Below are positions 1-8,271 of a DNA stretch of 64,000 nucleotides, one piece after another. A program made the translations under genes and the position numbers. The DNA is from Ruminococcus sp. JC304 (lineage in GTDB: Bacteria; Bacillota; Clostridia; Lachnospirales; Lachnospiraceae). A model generated the notes under the pieces. The model searched no databases, was not told where the DNA came from, and saw only the letters and a list, made by a program, of their open reading frames with translations. The stretch lies in the NCBI GenBank assembly GCA_000285855.2, contig HE978651.1, positions 594,971 through 658,970 on the forward strand, written 5' to 3'. Numbering within the stretch: the first letter of the stretch is position 1; every line of letters starts with the position of its first letter.

Positions 1-51
1 AATAACTGGGTGCTTTTTCATTTCAGAAACTTGTATTCCGGCGATAGAAAG

Positions 52-93
52 AGCCGACACTTCACTTTTTATTTTGGAGTGGCGGCTTTTTCT
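52..93 (+). terminator. Intrinsic terminator before the parA remnant
   Basis: The arms AGCCGACACT (52-61) and AGTGGCGGCT (78-87) pair with one mismatch and are followed by TTTTTCT. This probably ends a gene lying left of the window. Confidence 0.6.
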
Positions 94-131
94 ATTTCCA
101 GAAGCAACAGCAACAATTAGAAATGAAGTTA

Positions 132-609
132 ATGAACACGCAAATCATTGCCATTGCCAACCAGAAAGGCGGCGTTGGCAAGACAACGACCTGTGCCAAC
201 TTGGGAATCGGGCTGGCGCAGGCCGGAAAGAAAGTCCTGCTATCGACGGGGACCCGCAAGGGAGCCTGACAATCAGCCTGGGAAATCCGCAACCGGACAA
301 GTTGCCATTTACATTGTCCGATGCAATGGGCAAAATTCTGATGGATCAGCCTATACGCCCTGGAGAAGGTATTCTGCATCATGCAGAAGGCGTTGACCTG
401 ATGCCTGCGGACATCCAGTTATCTGGTATGGAAGTATCCCTGGTAAATGCCATGAGTCGTGAGACGATCTTGCGGCAATATCTGGACACGCTGAAAGGGC
501 AATACTCCCATATCCTCATCGATTGCCAGCCCTCCCTGGGTATGCTCACGGTCAACGCACTGGCAGCCGCCAACAGGATTATAATTCCCGTTCAGGCAGA
601 GTATCTGAT
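132..609 (+). pseudogene. ParA-family partition ATPase, frameshifted and truncated
   Basis: Reading from ATG 132 gives a clear ParA/Soj start ([20 protein letters not shown]) with the deviant Walker A motif KGGVGKT. The frame is lost near base 241, inside what should read KVLLIDGDPQG: the [10 protein letters not shown] part continues one frame over and runs through LIDCQPSLGMLTVNALAAA and PVQAEYL. Homology stops near 607, so roughly the last third of a normal 250-275 residue protein is missing. ParA of this type drives plasmid or ICE segregation. With both a frameshift and a deletion it is almost certainly dead, and it marks the left side of the window as mobile-element debris. Confidence 0.8.
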
Positions 610-735
610 GATTACCGGACTTATGTGGAGATTGAACTGACCAAAGGCAGACGGGAGTTGACGGAAAATGATGAGAGAGAAGCGGATGCCCTGTGCAAAC
701 GGTATCTGGAGCGTTGGAGGGAGGAGCTGGAATGA
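610..735 (+). pseudogene. C-terminal fragment of an unrecognised protein
   Basis: Just where ParA homology ends, another frame carries about 41 charged residues beginning DYRTYVEIELTKGRREL and ending RYLERWREELE, with a stop at 735. It has no start codon of its own. I read it as the tail of a second mobile-element gene joined to the parA fragment by a deletion. The family is not recognised. The downstream small ORF starts in its ATGA stop overlap, which suggests it was once translated. Confidence 0.45.
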
Positions 736-860
736 AGATTTTGAAATGCCTGCTGATGATTGTAACTGCACCGGTCATTTTGGTGTTGCCGCTTTTTGTC
801 TGTCTGCTGGGCAAGGTGCAGAGTTTGAAAGTTGCGATCCAGGATGGGGTGTATGGGTAA
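732..860 (+). CDS. Small hydrophobic membrane protein (42 aa)
   Basis: ATG 732 overlaps the previous stop (ATGA) and has GGAGGGAGGAG just upstream. The 42-residue product begins MKILKCLLMIVTAPVILVLP and has one long hydrophobic stretch (about residues 4-28), so it should be a single-pass membrane peptide. It resembles in style the small CD1845-type membrane ORFs found in clostridial conjugative transposons, but the match is by eye only. No function is assigned. Confidence 0.5.
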   Translation: MKILKCLLMIVTAPVILVLPLFVCLLGKVQSLKVAIQDGVYG

Positions 861-887
861 ATGATGTGAATATAATTTGCAATGAAA

Positions 888-929
888 AGAAGCAGGACAA
901 TGGGAGATGAGACCCAATGCCCTGCTTCT
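888..929. terminator. Bidirectional terminator
   Basis: AGAAGCAGG (888-896) pairs with CCTGCTTCT (921-929), with further ATGGG/CCCAT pairing inside. It lies between the small ORF on the plus strand and the AlbA_2-type gene ending at 934 on the minus strand, so it probably serves both. Confidence 0.6.
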
Positions 930-933
930 CTGT

Positions 934-2135
934 TTATTCGGAACAAACTGTAATATATTTTTGATTGCGACTTTTTGGTTTATCGGGAATAGTCATTTCT
1001 AATTGCCCGGATTCTAAAAGCGGATTGATATGCTTCAAAGTGAAGTTTCTTAAATCTTTGAAGACGCAAAATACTGCAAGCTCTTTCTTAGATTTTGGTG
1101 TTGTGCAAAAAGCCAAAATCTGTTTGGACACCGTTGATAGTTCAACATCTTGGTGGGTAACTTGGTGGATAACTTGGTGGGTGTCACCCTCTAAGTTGTA
1201 GTTTACATTTTTCAAGATGACTCTGAAATCTGTCGCTGTTGAGGAAAATTCGGGCTTATATGCCTCTGTGTATCCAGGCAGCTTTTCAGTTTCACTGACG
1301 ATTTTGCGCAGACCACTTCCACGGCGTTCCATGTACTTCATGCGGTGAAACAGGTCAGCAATCACAGGGTTTCGTCGCATCGAACGAATACTGTAAATAT
1401 CGTATTCCTGAATTGAGCCGCCGCCAAACATACCGCCAGGAGATGTGATTTCCACCCGATCATCAAACATATCAATATGGATTTCGCTGCCAAGCACAAT
1501 ATAATCACGATGGATAAGTGCATTGACAAGAGCCTCTGTCACAGCTCGTTCAGCATAATCTGGCTTGTCTACACGATACGGTGCCTCTTTGACAAAACGG
1601 ACTTTGGAATTATTGCGAATAAATTCACTGCCGCTTTTCAGTAGATAAATCAGATTCCCTTCGTATTCTTTATCGTCCAGAGCATCATCAAAGATAGAGC
1701 CTTTTTCCAAGCCGTTCCACCGGGTACAGAACATACGGGAGTTATAAACTGTGTGCTGATCGGTCATGAGCTTTCCGGCATTGGTCAGGAACCCATTTTT
1801 GTCAGTCAAACCGAAGGAGACATAATTGGATGGCTCGAAGCGGAGGCAGGTTCGTTCCAGATAGGTTGCCTCCAGGAGTGTGAAGCTGTAATCCTTTTTT
1901 ACAGCTTCTGTTGTTAAGGTGTCAAAGGACTGATTGGTTCCCTTTAAGATCAGTTCATTCACAATGTAATCCGGTGCAATTACGCTTTCATTTCCAACAC
2001 GGATGTATGCTTCCATTACTCCGTCTGCCTTGTAATAGTATGGGGTGCTGCGGCCAGGAGAAACCTCCAGAGCCAACAGGTTTTTTTACCATCTTCCTGC
2101 AATGGCTTTAAGATAAACTGCGGTAATGGTGTGAT
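934..2135 (-). pseudogene. AlbA_2/Schlafen-like ATP-binding regulator, 5' broken
   Basis: The intact part (from TTG 2076) encodes about 380 residues of the family annotated as ATP-binding or RecG-like regulators with an AlbA_2 N-terminus. Visible hallmarks are AVTEALVNALIHRDY and EITSPGG (HATPase_c_4 type), RNPVIADLFHRMKYMERRGSG, and a C-terminal winged-helix region. Upstream, a different frame reads ITPLPQFILKPLQEDGK, the expected continuation of the AlbA_2 domain. The two frames meet at a run of seven T (2081-2087), so one base appears lost in a homopolymer. Homology ends near 2135, where the rest of AlbA_2 is missing. Such genes are common ICE or genomic-island passengers. Product loss is likely, but the C-terminal part could still be translated from TTG 2076. 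Confidence 0.75.
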
Positions 2136-2373
2136 TGCCTAACAAGCATTTTTCATTTTTGGGCAAGGGACCTGAAAATCCGAAAAATCGCAAGCGGGTA
2201 CTCGCTTGCTGTGCTTGCTATCGTTACCCTACCTTCAATTTCTCCCTCTACTAATACTACAATTTGAAGGTGGCAAAATGGCTGTATCCGCAAAGAAAAA
2301 CAGAAAAAGGCCACGGCTGAACCTCCATTCATGGTGTGATCCATCATGGCCCTGGCTACACAAGGAATACAAA
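2136..2373. other. Intergenic mosaic, no gene supported
   Basis: Contains a hairpin GCAAGCG-N6-CGCTTGC (2190-2209) and CCTTCAA/TTGAAGG inverted arms near 2230-2270. A short lysine/arginine-rich reading frame (MAVSAKKNRKRPRLN) at 2279 could be the start of a lost mobile-element gene. Nothing else is convincing. Confidence 0.4.
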
Positions 2374-2422
2374 TTGACTTTTCCGGGTTGGTGTTGTAAA
2401 CTATGATTAGCATTGACTAACC
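2374..2422 (+). promoter_or_regulatory. Promoter and palindromic operator of AraC gene A
   Basis: TTGACT (2374-2379), 17 bases, then TAAACT (2397-2402) fits a sigma-A promoter. GATTAG-CATTGA-CTAACC (2405-2422) lies at the expected transcription start. This is the (G)TTAG-N6-CTAA(C) dyad also seen at 3489, 12186 and 17788. The position suits a repressor, with the DtxR-type protein at 10029 as the candidate (inference). Confidence 0.55.
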
Positions 2423-2441
2423 ATAAGGAGGGCGCTCATAC

Positions 2442-3407
2442 ATGACAAATCAATACATGAATAATCTTTATCGTGATCTGCTCTCTAATTCACCGCAGAC
2501 GATCACCATAGATATTCCGGCAGACATGGGAACCGGTCAGATTTCGCAGATCGTCACGAAACAGGGAGCAGTTGTTTCAGACTGGAGAATGAATTACTTT
2601 TCGGATATGAACGTGCAGGGAGTGAGCAGTGAAGAATACATACAAATGCTGTTCTGCTTCAATGACGGTGTTTCCTGGAATATTGCAGACAACCGGCAAA
2701 GTGCCAGCATACAAAAGGGTGAATCCTGTATTTATCGCGGCCACGGGAAAATGGAATATCTGTGCTATTCTAAAAAGAGCGATTTCCTTTTCAAAAATGT
2801 GAAAATACCTCTATCCTATTTCTATAAGATTCTGAATGACTACTTTGAGGCTGGTGAGATCGAGGTCTATCAGAAAAAATTATTGGACGGCATATCAAAG
2901 GTGAATATCACGCCCTATATGGAACACATTTTTGCGGAGCTGCAAGACTTCACGCAATATCGCGGCGGGTTGGGATACCTGTTTCTGGAAAGCAAGGTCT
3001 TTGAGCTGCTATCGGTATATTTGAGCGAGGTCCTGGAGCTGAGTATTCTCGCGTCAACCTACGTTGCAATTTCCAGAAGTGACCGGGATTCCATCATAGA
3101 GGCAAAGCGAATTATTGACAGCCAGCTTGCCCTGGCTCCGAGCTGCGAGGAATTGGCGCGGCAAGTCAATATCAGCACTTCAAAATTGACGAAGGGCTTT
3201 TCCTCCCTGTTCGGAACATCGGTTCATGCGTATGTCATCGACCAGCGGTTAGAAAAGGCGGCAAGCCTGCTGTTAGAAAGTAATTTGAATGTCAGCCAGG
3301 TGGCTATACTGGTGGGATATTCAAAAGCGAGCAATTTCGCAGCGGCGTTCAAAAGGAAATACGGAGTGAATCCGAAAAACTATAAAGCAGAAGCTACGAT
3401 TGGATAA
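2442..3407 (+). CDS. AraC-family transcriptional regulator, cassette A
   Basis: A 321-residue regulator. The N-terminal ~200 residues are the likely ligand-sensing part. The C-terminal ~100 residues are a double helix-turn-helix of the AraC/XylS type, with the typical second-HTH block VSQVAILVGYSKASNFAAAFKRKYG and the ending NPKNYK. The start at ATG 2442 is set by AAGGAGG at 2425-2431. It stands directly before the ECF transporter genes and is probably their activator. AraC proteins such as YbtA and PchR activate siderophore uptake genes when the ligand is present, and the cassette here has a comparable layout. The ligand is unknown. Confidence 0.85.
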   Translation: MTNQYMNNLYRDLLSNSPQTITIDIPADMGTGQISQIVTKQGAVVSDWRMNYFSDMNVQGVSSEEYIQMLFCFNDGVSWNIADNRQSASIQKGESCIYRGHGKMEYLCYSKKSDFLFKNVKIPLSYFYKILNDYFEAGEIEVYQKKLLDGISKVNITPYMEHIFAELQDFTQYRGGLGYLFLESKVFELLSVYLSEVLELSILASTYVAISRSDRDSIIEAKRIIDSQLALAPSCEELARQVNISTSKLTKGFSSLFGTSVHAYVIDQRLEKAASLLLESNLNVSQVAILVGYSKASNFAAAFKRKYGVNPKNYKAEATIG

Positions 3408-3450
3408 ATGCAAAAATACTGATTTTGGGTAGAATAAAATTGGTTTTGGG

Positions 3451-3514
3451 TTGGAATCGTGGGCGCAAATTGCTATTATATGTGGTGTGGTTAGAGGAAG
3501 CTAACCACACCACA
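3451..3514 (+). promoter_or_regulatory. Promoter with large perfect palindrome before ECF S component A
   Basis: TTGGAA (3451-3456), 17 bases, then TATTAT (3474-3479). Directly after it comes a perfect 14-bp inverted repeat, TGTGGTGTGGTTAG (3481-3494) and CTAACCACACCACA (3501-3514), around AGGAAG. The centre is the GGTTAG-N6-CTAACC dyad. The palindrome covers the predicted transcription start. It could be an operator, an mRNA 5' hairpin, or (because TTTTC follows) a leaky terminator for the AraC gene. Confidence 0.6.
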
Positions 3515-3548
3515 TTTTCATTTTCTCAGAGATAAGGAGGATACTGGT

Positions 3549-4145
3549 ATGAGTTCCCAGAAAAAAAGTTCCCGGCTTGAGGGAAAAGATTTAATTACTA
3601 TCGGCATCTACACCGTCATCTATGTCGTGATTGTTATGCTGGTGGCGATGCTTGGCTTTATCCCCATTTTTATTCCGCTGATGGCGGTACTGTGCCCTTT
3701 GATTGGCGGCATCCCCTATATGCTGTATGTTACAAAGGCTAAAAAATTCGGGATGACTGCAATCATGGGTTTCCTGATTGGCCTAATCATGGTGTTCTTC
3801 GGCAACGGCTATCTTACTATGGTAACTGGTCTCGTTGGCGGCCTGTTGGCCGACGTGATCCTGAAAAAGGCGGACTACAAAAGTGCAAAGAGTACAGTTC
3901 TTTCCTGCGGCGTGTTCAGCATCTGGGTGTTTGGCAACTTTGCTCCCATTTTCCTGAACCGTGAAAGCTATATGGTAATGTTGACTGAAGGATACGGCGC
4001 TGAATATGCAGCTACCCTTAATACATATGTGCCTATGTGGATTGCGCCTATTCTGCTGGTTGCCTGCTTTGTGTTTGGCCTTGTCGGAGGTGTGATTGGG
4101 AAAGCCATTTGCAAAAAGCACTTCCAGCGTGCCGGTATTGCATAA
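3549..4145 (+). CDS. ECF transporter S component, MptD/Trep_Strep type (cassette A)
   Basis: A 198-residue integral membrane protein with about six hydrophobic segments, preceded by AAGGAGG. It matches in style the Trep_Strep/MptD family of putative substrate-binding S components of energy-coupling-factor importers. The next genes supply the T protein and a double ATPase, so a complete ECF importer is encoded here. In group A Streptococcus and in Lactobacillus sakei, ECF systems of similar arrangement have been reported to take up haem; applying that substrate here is inference. Its stop overlaps the start of the T component (TAATG), so translation is coupled. Confidence 0.8.
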   Translation: MSSQKKSSRLEGKDLITIGIYTVIYVVIVMLVAMLGFIPIFIPLMAVLCPLIGGIPYMLYVTKAKKFGMTAIMGFLIGLIMVFFGNGYLTMVTGLVGGLLADVILKKADYKSAKSTVLSCGVFSIWVFGNFAPIFLNRESYMVMLTEGYGAEYAATLNTYVPMWIAPILLVACFVFGLVGGVIGKAICKKHFQRAGIA

Positions 4146-4897
4146 TGGCGCGGGAAATTCTGCTCAGCAAAAAAACAGAACAAGGGTTACGGCTCGATCC
4201 GCGTACAAAACTGTTGCTCATCTTCATCATAAGCATTTTTGTCATGGGTGGAACAGGCGGAGAAGCTATGGGGCTGATCCGCCTTGTTCTTTGTACGGTT
4301 CCGGCTATATTGCTGCTTACCTCGAAACAATGTGCAAAAGCTGTGGGCTATATTGCTGTGTTTTCTGCTTTTTATGCTGTTCAAATTTATGTTTTGCCGC
4401 ACCTTACGGGAATATTGAATTTCCTCGTTCTGTTTACAACAGGATTCTTCTGTCGAATCCTTCCCAGTGTTGCGATTGCTGCCTATGCAGTGAAAACAAC
4501 AACGGTCAGTGAATTGATTTCCGGCATGGAAAGAATCCATATGCCTAAAGAAGTGACGATCCCCTTAACGGTCATGTTCCGCTTCTTTCCAACTGTCTTT
4601 CAGGAGTCAGAAGCAATCAGTGACGCTATGAAAATGCGTGGGATTAAACTTGGAGGGAAAAAATCTTCAAAAATATTGGAGTATAAGCTGATCCCGATGA
4701 TTACCTGCTCCGTGAAAATCGGTGAGGAACTTTCCGCTGCGGCAATTACCCGTGGCCTCGGCGCTCCTGTCAAACGCACAAACATTTGCCAGCTTAAATT
4801 CAATTTTGCCGATGTGGTGCTGATCTTGTTTTGTTGCTTTGTAGTGTTTTGGGCGATTGCTTCCCCGATAATTTCCGCAGGAGGGATTTTGCCATGA
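4145..4897 (+). CDS. ECF transporter T component (cassette A)
   Basis: A 250-residue membrane protein of the CbiQ/EcfT family. The two cytosolic coupling-helix motifs are visible as DAMKMRGIKLGG and AAAITRGLGAP, with the conserved Arg-Gly that docks onto the ATPases. The start at ATG 4145 overlaps the S-component stop, and there is no strong ribosome binding site of its own. Its TGA overlaps the ATPase start (ATGA at 4894). It transmits ATP hydrolysis to the S component at the membrane. Confidence 0.9.
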   Translation: MAREILLSKKTEQGLRLDPRTKLLLIFIISIFVMGGTGGEAMGLIRLVLCTVPAILLLTSKQCAKAVGYIAVFSAFYAVQIYVLPHLTGILNFLVLFTTGFFCRILPSVAIAAYAVKTTTVSELISGMERIHMPKEVTIPLTVMFRFFPTVFQESEAISDAMKMRGIKLGGKKSSKILEYKLIPMITCSVKIGEELSAAAITRGLGAPVKRTNICQLKFNFADVVLILFCCFVVFWAIASPIISAGGILP

Positions 4898-6360
4898 TAG
4901 ATTTTCAAAATGTTTCTTTTTCTTATGGTGAAGAATCCAGCGGCGGAGGGATTAGAAATGTCAATCTCACCATAAACACAGGGGAATTTGTTTTACTCAC
5001 GGGAGAATCTGGCTGTGGGAAAACAACGATTACCCGTTTGGTAAACGGGCTGGTGCCTCATTATTACGAGGGCAATTTAGAGGGCGATGTCCTTCTGGAC
5101 GGAAAAAGCGTATCAGATACGCCGCTTTATGACTTGGCTGCTATGGTGGGATCTGTATTCCAGAATCCCAAAAGTCAGTTTTTCAACGTGGATACGGATA
5201 GTGAATTAGCCTTTGCCTGTGAAAACTTAGGCTATCCTCAGGAGGATATCCTGAAAAGGATTGACCGGACAGTTTCCGATTATCATATTGAAGATTTGAT
5301 GGGGCGAAGCGTGTTTGCTCTGTCCGGAGGCGAAAAGCAAAAAATAGCCTGTGCTTCATCAAGTGTATTGCTGCCGGGAATTATGGTCCTGGACGAACCA
5401 TCTTCTAATTTGGATATGGCTGCTATTGATGACCTGCGGCAGGTCCTGAGCCTCTGGAAAAAGCAGGGCAAAACAATTCTGGTCGCAGAACACCGCCTTT
5501 ACTACCTTCACGATCTTGCAGATCGTGTGCTGTATGTAAAAGATGGGGAGATTGAACGGGAATACACGCCTGCTGAATTTGACAGCTTATCGGATGGCAC
5601 TCGAAAAGAAATGGGGCTGCGGCCGTTTTCTCTCTCGAAGTTGAAGCCTGCGAATCAGTATCAGGCGCATACAGCTAAACAGATGGAATTTCAAAATTTC
5701 TGCTTTGCGTATAAAAAGCGGGAACCGGAAAGCCTCCATATTCCGAGTGCAGAACTGCCTGTTGGAGAAACGATTGCCATTATCGGTCTGAATGGCGCTG
5801 GAAAATCTACTCTGGCCCGCTGTATTTGCGGACTGGAAAAGAAGTGTGGCCTTTTGCAGGTTGACGGGAAAACCCTTGATTGGAAAGCCCGGCTCAAACA
5901 TTGCTACATGGTAATGCAGGATACCAGCCATCAGCTATTTACCGAAAGCGTGACGGATGAAGTGCTTCTGAGCATTGACAACGAGGATGAAACTGTTGTG
6001 GATAAAATCCTTAAACAGTTTGATCTGCTGGAATATAAAGACAGGCACCCGCTTTCTCTTTCCGGCGGGCAAAAACAGCGGGTAGCGATCGCGTCTGCCA
6101 TTGTGAGTGACCGGGAGATCATTGTGTTTGACGAACCAACCAGCGGGCTTGATCTCAAACATATGCGGGAAGTTGCGCGGAGTTTGAAGTCACTCGCGGA
6201 TCAGGGCAAAACGCTTCTTGTTATTACGCATGATCCGGAGTTGGTGATGGCGGGATGTTCGTATGTAGTCCATATGGAAAAAGGGCAAATAAAAGAAAGC
6301 TATCCATTGGACGAATCCGGCAGTAAAAAGGTTTTGGATTTTTTCCGAATCCGCCAGTGA
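4894..6360 (+). CDS. ECF transporter double ATPase (fused EcfA-EcfA'), cassette A
   Basis: 488 residues with two complete ABC ATPase domains in one chain. Half 1 has Walker A GESGCGKT, signature LSGGEKQKIA and Walker B IMVLDEPSSNLD. Half 2 has GLNGAGKS, LSGGQKQRVA and IIVFDEPTSGLD. It therefore replaces the usual EcfA/EcfA' heterodimer. GTG/TTG starts further upstream are possible, but ATG 4894 with CAGGAGGGA at 4878-4886 fits best. A terminator follows at 6415, so the S-T-A genes form one unit. Confidence 0.92.
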   Translation: MIDFQNVSFSYGEESSGGGIRNVNLTINTGEFVLLTGESGCGKTTITRLVNGLVPHYYEGNLEGDVLLDGKSVSDTPLYDLAAMVGSVFQNPKSQFFNVDTDSELAFACENLGYPQEDILKRIDRTVSDYHIEDLMGRSVFALSGGEKQKIACASSSVLLPGIMVLDEPSSNLDMAAIDDLRQVLSLWKKQGKTILVAEHRLYYLHDLADRVLYVKDGEIEREYTPAEFDSLSDGTRKEMGLRPFSLSKLKPANQYQAHTAKQMEFQNFCFAYKKREPESLHIPSAELPVGETIAIIGLNGAGKSTLARCICGLEKKCGLLQVDGKTLDWKARLKHCYMVMQDTSHQLFTESVTDEVLLSIDNEDETVVDKILKQFDLLEYKDRHPLSLSGGQKQRVAIASAIVSDREIIVFDEPTSGLDLKHMREVARSLKSLADQGKTLLVITHDPELVMAGCSYVVHMEKGQIKESYPLDESGSKKVLDFFRIRQ

Positions 6361-6414
6361 ATTTTAGAAATTATGAATGTCAGGGCCGCCTTGACTGGAC
6401 AGAAAGATAATGAT

Positions 6415-6450
6415 AAGAGGCCGCTTTACTTTGGCGGCCTCTTGTTTTTG
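6415..6450 (+). terminator. Intrinsic terminator after ECF operon A
   Basis: The perfect arms AAGAGGCCGC (6415-6424) and GCGGCCTCTT (6434-6443) are followed by GTTTTTG. It separates the ECF genes from the ABC pair, which may depend on read-through or on a promoter I could not identify in the 36 bases before 6487. Confidence 0.8.
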
Positions 6451-6486
6451 AAGCACAGACAGTACGGCTCAATATAAGGAGGGCTT

Positions 6487-8271
6487 ATGTTCAAAAAAAT
6501 CTTTGAGTACGCAGGACCATATAAGAAAAATATGTATGTGGCCACGGTTGTCGTACTGGTCAGCGTTCTTATGGGCGTCCTGCCTTTTGTGCTGGCCTAT
6601 CAGGTCATTTCGCCATTGGTTATGGGCGATTCTGTTGAAACAGAATTTGTTTTATTGCGTGTTATAGGGGTTTTGATCTGTCTTGTTTTGCAGGCGTTTT
6701 TTTATGGATGGGGATTATCAATTTCTCATAAAGCAGCATATAACACATTGTTCCGGCTGCGGGTATCTCTGCAAAAGAAGTTTGAGAAACTTCCCCTTGG
6801 CATTGTGGAGGAAAAAGGGACAGGGACAATCAAAAAGCTGTTTGTCGATGATGTGGACAGCTTGGAATTGCTCCTTGCTCATTCAGTCCCGGAGGGTATC
6901 GCAAATTTACTGATCCCGCTGGTGATTTATGTTGCTATGTTTTGTGCGGACTGGAAACTGGCTCTTATGTCTTTGGCCTCTATCCCGATCAGCCTGCTCT
7001 CCATGGTCATTATGTACTCTGTTGGAATGAAGCGCATGGGTCCCTACTATCAGTCTGCACAGAAAATGAACAACACGATCATTGAGTACATCAATGGTAT
7101 GGAGGTTGTCAAGGTTTTCAACCGGGAGAGTGAATCTTACGAGAACTTCCGCAAGGATGTAACGGACTATCGGGATTATACCTTGGCATGGTATAAGGCC
7201 GCCTGGCCCTGGATGGCGATATACGGAAGTCTGCTGCCCTGCACTGTTATTCTGACTTTGCCTCTTGGGGCATGGTTTGTTCTCTGTGGCATAAGCACTT
7301 TACCTGATTTGATTTTAGTCCTCTGCCTTTCCCTCAGCATTGGGATTCCTCTCCTGAAAGCACTGGGCTTTATGGAGACGATTCCGAATCTGAATTATAA
7401 GATCACGGCACTTGAACAGATGTTAAATACGGCACCGCTGCAAGCTGCTGAGGATGATTTCCACGGACAGGATTTTAACATTTCTTACGATCATGTTTCC
7501 TTTGCGTATCAGACGACACAGCCTGGCCCAGATGGGAAACCGATAATAGCGGAAAACGAAGTCCTCCACGATATTACCTTTGTGGCACAAGCAGGACAAA
7601 AAACTGCCCTGGTTGGTGAATCCGGTTCTGGCAAGAGCACCCTTGCAAAACTGTTGATCCACTACTATGACCCGCAGAAAGGGAGCATTTCCATTGGCGG
7701 GCAGAAACTTTGTGATATGAGCCTGGAGGCATTGAACAGCCGCATTTCCTATGTGGCTCAGGATCAGTACCTGTTTAACACCTCCCTGCTGGAAAATATC
7801 CGTCTTGGACGTTTGGATGCTACCGATGAGGAAGTAATGCAGGCGGCGAAGAAAGCCCAGTGTATGGAGTTTCTGAAAAAGCTGCCGCAAGGTATTCACT
7901 CCATGGCGGGCGATGCGGGGAAAATGCTTTCCGGGGGGCAGCGCCAGCGAATTTCCCTGGCGCGGGCAATATTGAAGGATGCCCCGATTGTAGTGCTTGA
8001 CGAGGCCACGGCCTATGCTGATCCAGAAAATGAGGAAAAAATGGAGGCTGCTATTGCGGAGCTGGTGGAGGGAAAAACCTTGGTAGTTATCGCTCACAAA
8101 CTTCCCGCTATAATGAACGCAGATCAAATATGCGTTATGGATCACGGAAAGATGGTGGCAACCGGAAAACATCAGGAGCTGATTCAAGCTTGCCCAGAAT
8201 ACCAAAAGTTGTGGAAAGCGGCTCAGGACAGCGCCGAGTGGAAAGTATCTACTGCAAAGGAGGGAAGATAA
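6487..8271 (+). CDS. ABC half-transporter, first member of pair A
   Basis: 594 residues: an N-terminal six-helix exporter-fold domain (about 1-310) and a C-terminal ATPase with Walker A GESGSGKST, signature LSGGQRQRIS, Walker B IVVLDEAT and H-loop IAHKL. The D-loop region reads EATAYADPENE where the partner has EATASVD, an asymmetry shared with the other two pairs. Fused permease-ATPase pairs next to siderophore or haem genes (YbtPQ, IrtAB, streptococcal SiaDE) are importers despite the exporter fold; import here is inference. AAGGAGG precedes ATG 6487. The next gene starts directly at 8272. Confidence 0.88.
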   Translation: MFKKIFEYAGPYKKNMYVATVVVLVSVLMGVLPFVLAYQVISPLVMGDSVETEFVLLRVIGVLICLVLQAFFYGWGLSISHKAAYNTLFRLRVSLQKKFEKLPLGIVEEKGTGTIKKLFVDDVDSLELLLAHSVPEGIANLLIPLVIYVAMFCADWKLALMSLASIPISLLSMVIMYSVGMKRMGPYYQSAQKMNNTIIEYINGMEVVKVFNRESESYENFRKDVTDYRDYTLAWYKAAWPWMAIYGSLLPCTVILTLPLGAWFVLCGISTLPDLILVLCLSLSIGIPLLKALGFMETIPNLNYKITALEQMLNTAPLQAAEDDFHGQDFNISYDHVSFAYQTTQPGPDGKPIIAENEVLHDITFVAQAGQKTALVGESGSGKSTLAKLLIHYYDPQKGSISIGGQKLCDMSLEALNSRISYVAQDQYLFNTSLLENIRLGRLDATDEEVMQAAKKAQCMEFLKKLPQGIHSMAGDAGKMLSGGQRQRISLARAILKDAPIVVLDEATAYADPENEEKMEAAIAELVEGKTLVVIAHKLPAIMNADQICVMDHGKMVATGKHQELIQACPEYQKLWKAAQDSAEWKVSTAKEGR

